Part shown: piece after piece, positions 1 to 7,895 of the stretch | How the letters are laid out: the number at the start of each line of letters is the position of its first letter | How positions within the stretch are numbered: the stretch's first letter is position 1 | Origin: Sporotomaculum syntrophicum | Lineage (GTDB): Bacteria > Bacillota > Desulfotomaculia > Desulfotomaculales > Desulfallaceae | Length of the DNA stretch: 58,655 nt | Direction: 5' to 3' | NCBI RefSeq assembly: GCF_009932395.1 | Contig: NZ_LSRS01000005.1 | Coordinates: 330,245-388,899, forward strand | Program-made: the position numbers and the translations under genes | The notes under the pieces: model-generated | The model's input: only the letters and a program-made list of their open reading frames with translations | Databases searched by the model: none | Told to the model about the DNA's origin: nothing

Positions 1-15
1 CAGAGGTGAAGTTAC

Positions 16-1233
16 TTGTATATTCAACAACAGTGCCTGTTTTCCTTTGACGAAATTATGAAACTGCAACCGGAAACCCGGTTAGAAAAGATTTTTCATA
101 CCCTCGATCTTAGCCCCATTATTGATAACTTTGAGAAAAGTTCTTTAGGGCCTAATGGGTACTCTATGGCTGCAAAGTTACGAGCTCTGTTTGCAATGGT
201 TATTGAAAGAATACCGAATTTTACTGCTTTAACCGAACGATTAAGCCAAGATCCTGTTTTTAGATTTGCATGCGGTTTTCCAATAGCAAGTCAAGCACCG
301 AGCGTTTCCACCTTTAGCCGACTATTTAAAGCAATATCCGAAAATGAATTGTTAGAACAGTATTTTCAACAACTTGTGAGTCAACTCCGGAAACAAGGGA
401 CTATAGACGGTAATTGTGTTGCTATCGATGCAACCAAATTAGAATCCCGAGAAAGAGCAAAACCTAAGAAAACCATAGAACAAGATGGTACCCAACCGGA
501 TTGGGGCTCCAAAAAAGACAGTCACGGCAATCAAATAACCTGGTTTGGCTGGAAAGTACACCTAGCGGTTGACTGTAAAAGCGAAATGCCGCTGGCCGTA
601 AATTTAACTCCTGCCAGTAGATCAGATAGCATGGAAGCACTACCTCTTGTAGAAAAAGTAACTGCGCCTCTGGCGAAAAAAGATTATCCAAAACATTGGA
701 CAATGGATTCCGGTTACGATATCAAGGAAATCTACGCAACCCTTTATCACGAATATAATTCACAAGGCATTATACCGCTAAACTTACGTGGAGCTAAAAT
801 GCCGCCTGAAGGCCTTGATTTTAACGGCACCCCTATTTGCTCCGGTGGTTACCCTATGATCTACTGGGGTAGTGATAAGAATGGTTGCAATAAATTTAGG
901 TGCCCGCATGTTTTGGGTAAAGTAAACTGCCCACATGGTTTAGCCTGGTGCTCTTCTTCAAACTACGGGCTAGTAGTGAAAACACGGGTTAAAGATGACC
1001 CCAGACGGTTTAACACTCCCCATCGTGGCAGTAAGAACTGGACCAAAATATACAATAAACGTACATCCGTCGAGCGCTGCTTTGGTCGCCTTAAAGAATA
1101 CCTGAGCCTAAAAAACTTAAATGTGCGAGGGTTCAAAAAAGTAAAAGCGCGTGTCTTATTATCATGTATTGCAATGTTATCCACAGCGATGGTTTCAGTA
1201 TTTGAGCCCAAAGTTGTAAAGCAGGTAGCTTAG
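16..1233 (+). CDS. DDE transposase, IS1182/IS5-like
   Basis: This 405-residue protein starts with TTG behind a GAGGTG site. It looks like a full-length DDE transposase with an N-terminal DUF772-like helical domain (about residues 20-120) followed by an RNase H-like catalytic domain. The probable catalytic acidic residues lie in IDATKLESRE, TMDSGYD and VERCFGRLKEY; the last is the usual C-terminal E motif of IS4/IS5/IS1182-type enzymes. The reading frame is intact. The left end of the element lies outside the window, so terminal repeats cannot be compared and the exact IS family is uncertain. The right end probably lies within about 60 bases after the stop, but no boundary is visible. Confidence 0.85.
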   Translation: MYIQQQCLFSFDEIMKLQPETRLEKIFHTLDLSPIIDNFEKSSLGPNGYSMAAKLRALFAMVIERIPNFTALTERLSQDPVFRFACGFPIASQAPSVSTFSRLFKAISENELLEQYFQQLVSQLRKQGTIDGNCVAIDATKLESRERAKPKKTIEQDGTQPDWGSKKDSHGNQITWFGWKVHLAVDCKSEMPLAVNLTPASRSDSMEALPLVEKVTAPLAKKDYPKHWTMDSGYDIKEIYATLYHEYNSQGIIPLNLRGAKMPPEGLDFNGTPICSGGYPMIYWGSDKNGCNKFRCPHVLGKVNCPHGLAWCSSSNYGLVVKTRVKDDPRRFNTPHRGSKNWTKIYNKRTSVERCFGRLKEYLSLKNLNVRGFKKVKARVLLSCIAMLSTAMVSVFEPKVVKQVA

Positions 1234-1412
1234 GCGATACTGGTATTTTAAAACTCTCTATAGCTCAAAGGGGTATTTTTGTCCATTTTTGATTATCCAC
1301 AGTTATAAAATAGCATTTAGCATAGCAACTTACCATAACTGTGTTAAGTTAATGCGATTGCAGTTCTAAATTATGGCATTGAATTTTATGCTACAGAAAT
1401 TATGCAAAATGC

Positions 1413-2537
1413 TTAATTAAATAGATGCCTCGGAATGTGACCATATTGTGGTTTGGTGTTGTTTTTTAATTTCTTACGTTTCATCAGGTCTACAAAGGCT
1501 TCCAAGCGGGTGTTCATTCCGGCTTTCCCGGTCTGCTCATCAAGGAAAAAGGTGAGCACAGGAATGTCGTAATCTTTACTAACTGCAGGTAATATAGTAC
1601 GCGCCACTATTTCCGGAATGCAGGTAAAAGGAGCAAGCTGAATAATGCCATCGAACTTGCGTTTGGCATATAGAACAGTATTGCCAATGGAGTCCCTGCC
1701 GTGCCCGCCGATTAATTCCGGCAGGTAAGGCAGTGCGGCATCCTTTACTGTCATGCCCTCCACCGTCTCTTTCCAGGTATTGTCTCGCGCCCAACCAGTT
1801 AAAAACATGGAACGTTCCACCTCAACTCCTAGGTTGCCCAGCGTTTCCTCAATTTCTAAATTGGCGGCTGGTTCTAAAAGAACGTATATTTCACCGACAA
1901 TACCAACCTTTACAACTAACCGGTCTGGATCCTGGGGAATCTTGTGCAGTTCCTCTAAGGCTGCGGTTTCAGCTTCAATAATATCATTGAAGGTATTGGC
2001 ATCATCAATCCATTCCAGTACTTGTTTGTATTTTTGTGTAGTTGTACCTTTTTTTAATTCTCGTGGTCTGATAATATGAGTTAACTTTTCGGCATTATCT
2101 AATGCTTGTAATTTCCGCCATCCTTTTTTTATGCGTTCAATAATAGCTTTAATAGATAACTTGGCCTGGTTTAATTTATACACGTTGCGGATAAAATTTA
2201 ACGGGTATAAGCGGGGTGGTTCAAATACAATCATTTCGATTTGGTGCCCAAGATCATGTAGTATTTTTTTATGTAATTCGGCGTAAAGCCCGGCCCGGCA
2301 TGGTCCCACACCACCGGTAGTGACCAGTATATTGGCTCCCTTTTGGATAGCTTCAAGGTAGGTGCCCATCAATATTTTTAAAGGGAAACAGGCAAATTCG
2401 GGAGCAAACTGAACTCCCAGATTTATCGTGTTCAGGGTGGGGCGGGGTGGTAATATTACTTCATTGCCCAAGTCGTTTAATAACATTTTAAAAGCACGAA
2501 AAGACTCGCCCATATGGGGAAAGGTTACTTTATTCAT
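1413..2537 (-). CDS. Acyl-CoA dehydratase activase-related protein (CoA protein activase-like), C-terminal-type module
   Basis: The 374-residue protein resembles one of the modules found behind the ASKHA ATPase domain in very large activators of the 2-hydroxyacyl-CoA dehydratase type. Visible cysteine contexts include CFPLKI, GGVGPCRAGLY and TCIPE, compatible with a 2-hydroxyglutaryl-CoA dehydratase-like fold that binds an Fe-S cluster. The ATG overlaps the TAA of the upstream gene by one base (TAATG), so the two products are probably made in equal amounts. No ATPase (HgdC-like) domain and no dehydratase subunits are in the window. The function of stand-alone copies is unknown; the family call is from recognition of the fold family, not of a characterised enzyme. 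Confidence 0.7.
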   Translation of the reverse strand: MNKVTFPHMGESFRAFKMLLNDLGNEVILPPRPTLNTINLGVQFAPEFACFPLKILMGTYLEAIQKGANILVTTGGVGPCRAGLYAELHKKILHDLGHQIEMIVFEPPRLYPLNFIRNVYKLNQAKLSIKAIIERIKKGWRKLQALDNAEKLTHIIRPRELKKGTTTQKYKQVLEWIDDANTFNDIIEAETAALEELHKIPQDPDRLVVKVGIVGEIYVLLEPAANLEIEETLGNLGVEVERSMFLTGWARDNTWKETVEGMTVKDAALPYLPELIGGHGRDSIGNTVLYAKRKFDGIIQLAPFTCIPEIVARTILPAVSKDYDIPVLTFFLDEQTGKAGMNTRLEAFVDLMKRKKLKNNTKPQYGHIPRHLFN

Positions 2538-3514
2538 TATGGCATGCCCCTTTTTTTTCTTTTGACCATGTCTACAAACGCTTCCAGCCTGGTACTTACT
2601 CCGGCTACACCGCTAAGCTCATCTATAACCAACCTCAAAAATGGTATTTTGCTTGAATAGTTATCTAATTGAATATACCTATCTACTATAGAGTCCGGCC
2701 CACAGCCGAAGGCGGACATGTGTATTATACCATCAATATCTTTGCGCCTGGCAAAATGACTGGTTGCTCGCAGGGTGCGTTCGCTGAATGTCCAAAATAA
2801 GTGCTTCGCGGCTACTCGTGGCTGTAGCCTGAGAATTAAGTTAGAAATGTTATCCGATGTAATTACACTTATGCCCATTTTGCGCAGTTTATTTATTATA
2901 TCTACGCTAATGTATTGATCATGGATAATATAAGGGTAGCCTACCACCGCAAATTTTAATTGCTCAAGCTGAGAAGGTGGTTTAGTTACTTGACCGGCAA
3001 AAATATTGTTGATAGCTTCTATTGGTTGAAAACCACTACTTAACAATTTCTGGAAGTTGTGCTGGCAGATTTTTGCTTTTATAATTGCCTTGTTAATTTG
3101 TAGCGGAGTTTTGCCAAGCATTTTACCTACTTTGTGAAAAGCGGCAAACAGGCTGTCTTTACGAGATCTAGCATCTATGCGTACATCGATAACAGGTGGC
3201 ATATTAGCTATTCCATAACGAATCATGTCGGGTAACCCCAAGAACTTGGGACAGTATACAGTTTTTTTATTTAAGCAAACAATGCGGGGGATAAATAAAT
3301 AATCAACCTTGTTGTACAGGTCTATCACGTGCCCGAAATACACTTTCACAGGCACACAAGCATCGGCGAGCGCTTCGCGTACGCCGTTATCCACTATTTG
3401 TCGGGTTGTTTTCCCTGAAGTTACCACCTGAACATTCAGCTCTTCAAAAAAAGTTTTCCACATGGGATAATGGACATAATAAAAAAAAGCGCTTGGTATG
3501 CCAATGCGAAGCAC
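2537..3514 (-). CDS. Acyl-CoA dehydratase activase-related protein (DUF2229-like)
   Basis: The 325-residue protein starts with GTG behind AGGAG. It begins RIGIPSAFFYYVHYPMW, typical of the DUF2229 module that follows the ATPase in large CoA-dehydratase activators. Cysteines in DACVPVKVYFGH, YCPKFLG and FGCGPDSI are candidates for Fe-S ligation. The last 20 residues (GVSTRLEAFVDMVKRKK) closely match the end of the downstream partner (GMNTRLEAFVDLMKRKK), so the pair are paralogues or two halves of a repeated module. Overlap with the next gene indicates translational coupling. The biochemical role is unknown; a redox or activation role is inferred only from family membership. Confidence 0.72.
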   Translation of the reverse strand: MLRIGIPSAFFYYVHYPMWKTFFEELNVQVVTSGKTTRQIVDNGVREALADACVPVKVYFGHVIDLYNKVDYLFIPRIVCLNKKTVYCPKFLGLPDMIRYGIANMPPVIDVRIDARSRKDSLFAAFHKVGKMLGKTPLQINKAIIKAKICQHNFQKLLSSGFQPIEAINNIFAGQVTKPPSQLEQLKFAVVGYPYIIHDQYISVDIINKLRKMGISVITSDNISNLILRLQPRVAAKHLFWTFSERTLRATSHFARRKDIDGIIHMSAFGCGPDSIVDRYIQLDNYSSKIPFLRLVIDELSGVAGVSTRLEAFVDMVKRKKRGMP

Positions 3515-3624
3515 GATTGCACACTCCTGATTTATTGATGTTTATTATAATATTATAATTCTCGCAAATAGTAAAAATTCCTTGCCGATGTAAACAAAAA
3601 AACATTTACTAATGGGCAAAGCCA

Positions 3625-3654
3625 TTGCTGAAAAAAACTATTATTGTGTAAAAT
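3625..3654 (+). promoter_or_regulatory. Predicted sigma-A promoter for the Nudix gene leader
   Basis: TTGCTG and TAAAAT are separated by 18 bases. A start near 3661 would leave a leader of about 215 bases before the Nudix start codon. This is a sequence match only. Confidence 0.4.
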
Positions 3655-3693
3655 GCAGGTAACGATTTATTTCTGTTAGCTGTGATGTGAACG

Positions 3694-3813
3694 AAGGAGG
3701 TTTTGGGTATTCTATGCCATAAAAATATAAAACCAGCGGAATTATCACCTTTGGGCAATGTTTTGTTCGAAGCCTCTGCGCATAGTCATTTGCAGACTAA
3801 AGATTATGCTTAG
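3694..3813 (+). other. Leader segment with a strong Shine-Dalgarno and a 34-codon frame lacking a normal start
   Basis: In the 364-base gap before the Nudix gene a perfect AAGGAGG (3694-3700) precedes an open frame ending at TAG 3811-3813. The only candidate starts are a TTG two bases after the site, which is too close, and an ATT at 3709, spaced eight bases. The frame encodes LCHKNIKPAELSPLGNV and onward, and resembles no family I recognise. It may be a small protein, a leader peptide or chance. The rest of the gap shows nothing clear. Confidence 0.2.
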
Positions 3814-3878
3814 TTACCTGGACCGACTTTTTGGGAGATGAAAGTTTTATTTACTTTAATTAAGGAGGAGTCTTAATT

Positions 3879-4424
3879 ATGACTGAACAGATAATTGCTT
3901 CAGAAACTATCTATACAGGTAAAATTTTTACCGTGCGGAAGGACCAGATGAAGTTTCCAAATGGTCATTCAGGTATACGGGAGGTGGTAGCATGCGCTGA
4001 TGCAGTTGCGGTGGTGGCGTTAACTAATCTTAATGAGGTGCTCATGGTTAAACAGTATCGTCACCCTACAGGCCAAGAGCTATGGGAAATCCCTGCAGGG
4101 AAGATAGAAGCTGGTGAATCTCCACTGCAAAGTGCCCAAAGGGAATTGGAAGAGGAAACGGGTTACCTGGCCCGTAATTGGCACCAGGTATGTTCCTTTT
4201 ACACGTCTCCAGGATTCTGCACGGAAAAAATTTATTTACTTCTGGCTAGTGATTTAACCCAATACAATCAAAACCTTGATCCAGACGAATTTATTGAAGT
4301 GGAAAAAATCTCGTTACCTGCGGTTATGCAAATGGCAACTAGCGGTCAAATTCTTGATGCCAAAACTATTGTTGGCTTGCTGACCGTTGATCGATACCTT
4401 AAACAATTAGCTGTAACGGAGTAA
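3879..4424 (+). CDS. nudF: Nudix hydrolase, ADP-ribose pyrophosphatase type
   Basis: The 181-residue protein has ATG after AAGGAGGAG. The Nudix box is complete: G74, E80, R88-E89, E92-E93 and G95 in the pattern GX5EX7REUXEEXGU. The N-terminal segment with beta strands and the length fit dimeric ADP-ribose pyrophosphatases (YqkG/NudF), which split ADP-ribose into AMP and ribose 5-phosphate and limit free ADP-ribose. Substrate is inferred from family resemblance (KQYRHPTGQELWEIPAG is typical). It is transcribed alone and converges on minC. Confidence 0.88.
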   Translation: MTEQIIASETIYTGKIFTVRKDQMKFPNGHSGIREVVACADAVAVVALTNLNEVLMVKQYRHPTGQELWEIPAGKIEAGESPLQSAQRELEEETGYLARNWHQVCSFYTSPGFCTEKIYLLLASDLTQYNQNLDPDEFIEVEKISLPAVMQMATSGQILDAKTIVGLLTVDRYLKQLAVTE

Positions 4425-4474
4425 ACCTAAGAATAAACAGCAACCGTTAGCTGGTGATATTTGGTGATTTTGTG

Positions 4475-5137
4475 TTATATTCGTTTATCTGAATAATCGG
4501 CTAGTGTAATTTTATTGTTATTAATACGTGCTATGACTGGACCAATTTGCTTTAGCTGGTTGAGGGATAATATCTGCTCTGCAATCCTTAAGTGGGCATT
4601 TTTTATACGTAATGCCATGATATAAGCTTTTTGATTGCCAAATTGACCGGCATGTACAAACCCCGAACAGGTGCCCATCACAATAATGTTTCCATCAGCC
4701 AGCACCTTTGCACCCGGGTGAATATTACCTAAAACCGTGACATGTCCACTATAGTTAACCATTTGACCAGAGCGCAAAGTGTGTTTTACAAGTAAAGCAG
4801 CCTCTCCCGGAAGAGAATACCTGTTAACGCCATTTTCATTAACTGATATTTCTACTATATGATTAGTTTTAGTTACTGGTGGCGGCCATTGTGCATCCGG
4901 GTTGGGAATGAGACCATATGCTTTACAGATAGATTCCAATTCAGTTTTTTCTGCGGGAAATAGTTGATTCTCGCGATATAGTGTGAATTTTGCACCAGAA
5001 AAAAAACCACTTGAAGATTCCATTTTATTTTTAAGACCTTTTTTTATGTCTTCAAAATCCCGTTTGGGATCAAGTAAAATAATTAAACCCTGCTTGGTTC
5101 CTTTTATATTAATCGCTTCTTTCGCCAAATTACTCAC
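4475..5137 (-). CDS. minC: Septum-site-determining protein MinC
   Basis: The 220-residue protein starts with GTG behind AAAGGAA. An N-terminal MinC_N-like domain (about 1-100) is followed by the right-handed beta-helical C-terminal domain with the family signature (RSGQMVNYSGHVTVLG, GNIHPGAKVLADGNIIVMG, GFVHAGQFGN). MinC inhibits FtsZ polymerisation away from mid-cell and normally acts with the ATPase MinD. No minD is adjacent here, unlike the usual minCD operon; minD may lie elsewhere. The C-terminal extension after the beta-helix keeps the LRIAEQI region that contacts MinD. Confidence 0.88.
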   Translation of the reverse strand: MSNLAKEAINIKGTKQGLIILLDPKRDFEDIKKGLKNKMESSSGFFSGAKFTLYRENQLFPAEKTELESICKAYGLIPNPDAQWPPPVTKTNHIVEISVNENGVNRYSLPGEAALLVKHTLRSGQMVNYSGHVTVLGNIHPGAKVLADGNIIVMGTCSGFVHAGQFGNQKAYIMALRIKNAHLRIAEQILSLNQLKQIGPVIARINNNKITLADYSDKRI

Positions 5138-5489
5138 TTCCTTTCCGGGATTTGCATTTATAATTCGATGAATCTTTTAGGTATTCCTGCTTTAAATGCT
5201 ATAATATTGTTCCTAAGATCAAAGTTGTGTCAGAATAACAATTGATATTATTTATTTCAACATTTTTAGAATCGATTGCATGTTTACAAATTGAGACATA
5301 TAAATTATTATGGATATTGGTAATTAACCTCAGCTTAGTTGATTTTTTTAAACTGGTTGCGCTTATGTTAATACATTGGTATACATAGTAATAGTTATGG
5401 AATTTATGTCTAATATTCATGCTGCATGTAGCTAAATCGACTTAAATGGGCTTGGTATGTTTTTTGCTTTATGTTTTCATGGTAAAATT

Positions 5490-5558
5490 GGGGACAACTT
5501 CTATTGTCAATGGTATGTTTTGTTGATAATATAAATATATATTTAATGGATTGTCCCC
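5490..5558. promoter_or_regulatory. Inverted repeat GGGGACAA...TTGTCCCC bracketing the acd promoter
   Basis: GGGGACAA at 5490-5497 and its exact reverse complement at 5551-5558 lie 53 bases apart and enclose the promoter at 5504-5532. This is consistent with two operator half-sites (looping or roadblock) or a long hairpin at the 5' end of the transcript. The regulator is unknown. Confidence 0.35.
5504..5532 (+). promoter_or_regulatory. Predicted sigma-A promoter of the acyl-CoA dehydrogenase gene
   Basis: TTGTCA and TAATAT are separated by 17 bases. A start near 5539 gives a leader of about 58 bases to the ATG at 5597. Confidence 0.6.
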
Positions 5559-5596
5559 ATAATATCAAATGTCATTAGAGGAGGAGAAGGAAAAGA

Positions 5597-6739
5597 ATGG
5601 ATTTTTTGCTGACTGAAGAACAAGAAATGCTCCGTAAAACAGTACGGAATTTTGCAGAAAAAGAAATCGCTCCCAAAGCAGGTCCCATGGACGAGGCAGA
5701 AGAATATGATTGGAGTTTATGGGACGCCATGGCTGAAATGGGTCTTACTGGTGTTCCTTTCCCTGAAGAGTACGGCGGAGCCGGGATGGATAACCTTTCT
5801 TATGCTATAACTGTTGAAGAACTTTCTCGTGTATGCGGTTCTTCCGGAGTCTTAGTATCCGCTCACACCTCACTGTGCTGCTGGCCTATTTATAACTTTG
5901 GCACCGAAGAACAGAAACAAAAATATTTGGTACCACTAGCAAGTGGTGAAAAAATTGGCGCCCTTGGATTGACTGAACCTTCAGCCGGTACTGACGCTGG
6001 CTCTGTTAAAACTACAGCTGTGCTAGATGGTGATGAGTATGTTCTAAATGGTACGAAACTTTTCATTACCAATGCTGAAGTGGGTTCAGTTTATGTAGTT
6101 ATCGCCCAAATGGATAAGTCTAAGGGTAGTAAGGGATTAACCGCTTTCATAGTAGAAAAAGGCACCCCCGGCTTTACCTTTGGTAAAAAAGAGCACAAAA
6201 TGGGTATCAGGGCTTCGAAAACTTATGAATTAGTATTTGAAAACTGTCGGATACCCAAAGAAAATCTGCTTGGTGAAATTGGTCAGGGATTTAAAGTTGC
6301 TTTAATGACCCTTGACGGTGGCCGGATTGGTATCGCTGCCCAGGCTCTCGGTATTGCCCAAGGCGCTTTTGACGAAGCTGTTAAATATAGTCAGTTGCGT
6401 GAACAATTTGGTCAACCGCTCAGCAAGTTCCAAGGTTTGCAGTGGATGATGGCTGATATGGCCACCCGTATTGAAGCTGCAAGAATGCTGGTATACAGGG
6501 CTGCCAATTTGAAAGATCAGCACCTGCCATATAGCAAAGAATCTGCTATGGCGAAATTATACGCTGCTGAAACTGCCATGTGGGTAACCGAAAAAGCCGT
6601 ACAAATTCACGGTGGTTATGGTTATACCCGCGAGTATCCGGTGGAGCGTATGATGCGTGATGCCAAAATTACTGAAATTTATGAAGGCACCAGTGAAGTA
6701 CAGCGCATAGTCATTTCTGGCCAAATTCTTGGCAAATAG
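5597..6739 (+). CDS. bcd: Acyl-CoA dehydrogenase (short-chain/butyryl-CoA type)
   Basis: The 380-residue length is standard for the family. It oxidises acyl-CoA to trans-2-enoyl-CoA with FAD and passes electrons to ETF; in fermenters the reverse (crotonyl-CoA reduction) also occurs. Visible signatures are [13 protein letters not shown] (FAD/substrate region), a [19 protein letters not shown] segment and the catalytic glutamate in EIYEGTSE near the C terminus. The ATG follows GAGGAGGAGAAGG. Adjacent etfBA and a downstream thiolase/hbd/crt set support a butyryl-CoA role. Chain-length specificity cannot be fixed from sequence alone. Confidence 0.92.
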   Translation: MDFLLTEEQEMLRKTVRNFAEKEIAPKAGPMDEAEEYDWSLWDAMAEMGLTGVPFPEEYGGAGMDNLSYAITVEELSRVCGSSGVLVSAHTSLCCWPIYNFGTEEQKQKYLVPLASGEKIGALGLTEPSAGTDAGSVKTTAVLDGDEYVLNGTKLFITNAEVGSVYVVIAQMDKSKGSKGLTAFIVEKGTPGFTFGKKEHKMGIRASKTYELVFENCRIPKENLLGEIGQGFKVALMTLDGGRIGIAAQALGIAQGAFDEAVKYSQLREQFGQPLSKFQGLQWMMADMATRIEAARMLVYRAANLKDQHLPYSKESAMAKLYAAETAMWVTEKAVQIHGGYGYTREYPVERMMRDAKITEIYEGTSEVQRIVISGQILGK

Positions 6740-7093
6740 CATAGGTGATTTTGCTTCAAGAATATTTTTAAATGCTATAATAATCTTTAAAGAAAAAAAG
6801 GATTTTGGATATCTATAACGAATTATATTTTATCGATGGCATGCCACCTATATTATATAAACATACCTGTGCTAGACCGTTCTAATTTGTGAAGTATATC
6901 AGACTTTTCCCGGAGTAAACAACTGGTTAGACTCATAAATGGAATTCTGGGAAATGTCTGCTTTTTCACTAATCAGTTGTGGTGAATAACATGGGTTAAA
7001 GGCAGAAAATGCCATCATTATTTAATACTAGGTCCGATTCTTGTAATGGACCCAATATAATAAGTATTATTTAATCAGCAAAGGAGGAAGCGT
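6740..7093 (+). other. Structured non-coding leader upstream of etfB
   Basis: No gene is evident in these 354 bases. They hold the interleaved inverted repeats at 6900-6980, a small GGCA/TGCC hairpin (7001-7013), and a two-part hairpin pairing AATACT/AGTATT (7024-7029 with 7063-7068) and GGTCC/GGACC (7031-7035 with 7048-7052) just before the AAGGAGG site of etfB. No intrinsic terminator with a T-run is seen after the acyl-CoA dehydrogenase, so read-through is possible. Confidence 0.45.
6900..6980 (+). repeat. Two interleaved inverted repeats (order A-B-A'-B') upstream of etfB
   Basis: Arm A (6900-6914, CAGACTTTTCCCGGA) can pair with A' (6946-6960): 13 Watson-Crick pairs, one GU and one mismatch. 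Arm B (6919-6930, ACAACTGGTTAG) can pair with B' (6969-6980): 11 Watson-Crick pairs and one GU. The arms alternate, so as RNA they would form a pseudoknot or two mutually exclusive hairpins. As DNA they could be overlapping operators. The connecting segments (4, 15 and 8 bases) look short for both full stems at once. Confidence 0.5.
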
Positions 7094-7858
7094 ATGAAAA
7101 TCCTAGTTTGCCTGAAGCAAACCTTTGACACGGAGGCCAAAGTCGTTCTGGACGGTAACGGCAAAATTGATCGTAAAGGGGTCAGCATGATTGTCAATCC
7201 GTACGATGAGTTTGCTGTAGAAGAAGCCCTGAAAATCGTTGAAAAAGATGGCGGTTCAGTTACCGTAATCAGCGTTGGTGACGCAGGGGCCCAGGATGCC
7301 TTAAGACAGGCTCTGGCCATGGGTGCCGATGATGCAGTTCTGGTTGACGTTGGTGATACGGAGTTAGATGAATACTCCACCGCTACTATTCTAGCCAAAG
7401 CGATTAGCGGCATGGAATATGACCTCATTCTGGGTGGATTCAGGGCCATTGATGACGGTTCTGCCCAAGTTTGCGGAAGAGTTGCAGAAATCTTAAACAT
7501 TCCTGTTGTTAATGTAATTACCAAGTTAGAAGTTGCTGGTGGCAAAGCTACAGCTACCCGTGAAATCGAAGGCGGTAACGAAGTAGTGGAAGTTGCTCTG
7601 CCGGCAGTTTTCACAGCTCAAAAAGGTTTAAATGAACCTCGTTATCCTTCCATGAAGGGTATTATGAAAGCTAAGAAAAAACCTTTAGCGAAAAAATCTT
7701 TGGCCGATCTCGGTTTGGATGCCATTGCTCCCAAAGTAAAGGCAATTTCCTTCTCGCTGCCAGAAGCGCGTCAGGCTGGTAAAGTCCTACAGGGCGAAGT
7801 GGCTGATACCACTGCTGAACTTGCCAAGCTGTTGCGCGAAGAAGCTAAAGTTATCTAG
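7094..7858 (+). CDS. etfB: Electron transfer flavoprotein beta subunit
   Basis: The 254-residue length is typical, with ATG after AAGGAGG. The N-terminal MKILVCLKQTFDTEAKV, the NPYDEFAVEEAL segment and the LPAVFTAQKGLNEPRYPS region are characteristic of EtfB. It forms a heterodimer with EtfA, carries AMP or a second FAD, and accepts electrons from the acyl-CoA dehydrogenase. Neighbours are the acyl-CoA dehydrogenase upstream and etfA 37 bases downstream. Whether this ETF is of the confurcating or the simple electron-transfer type is not resolved; its link with the membrane Fe-S oxidoreductase favours delivery to that protein. Confidence 0.95.
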   Translation: MKILVCLKQTFDTEAKVVLDGNGKIDRKGVSMIVNPYDEFAVEEALKIVEKDGGSVTVISVGDAGAQDALRQALAMGADDAVLVDVGDTELDEYSTATILAKAISGMEYDLILGGFRAIDDGSAQVCGRVAEILNIPVVNVITKLEVAGGKATATREIEGGNEVVEVALPAVFTAQKGLNEPRYPSMKGIMKAKKKPLAKKSLADLGLDAIAPKVKAISFSLPEARQAGKVLQGEVADTTAELAKLLREEAKVI

Positions 7859-7895
7859 TTAAATAGTATATTCTTTATAAGGAGGGAAATAGTTA

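Larger units (their letters stand above)
5138..5596. other. AT-rich divergent intergenic region between minC and the acyl-CoA dehydrogenase gene
   Basis: There is no convincing coding frame in these 459 bases. The right part holds a near-consensus promoter flanked by a perfect 8-base inverted repeat, listed separately. The left part is very AT-rich with nothing recognisable. Confidence 0.5.

Noticed and set aside
1293-1301. Perfect DnaA-box-like TTATCCACA
   Set aside because: A single box beside an IS end; no cluster of boxes, no dnaA/dnaN nearby, so no origin is claimed.
5199-5420. 73-codon minus-strand frame between minC and acd
   Set aside because: AT-rich, Asn/Ile/Tyr-rich product without ribosome site or family resemblance.
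7075-7614. 179-codon minus-strand frame opposite etfB
   Set aside because: Antisense shadow of etfB; Ser/Ala/Pro-rich composition typical of complementary-strand translation.
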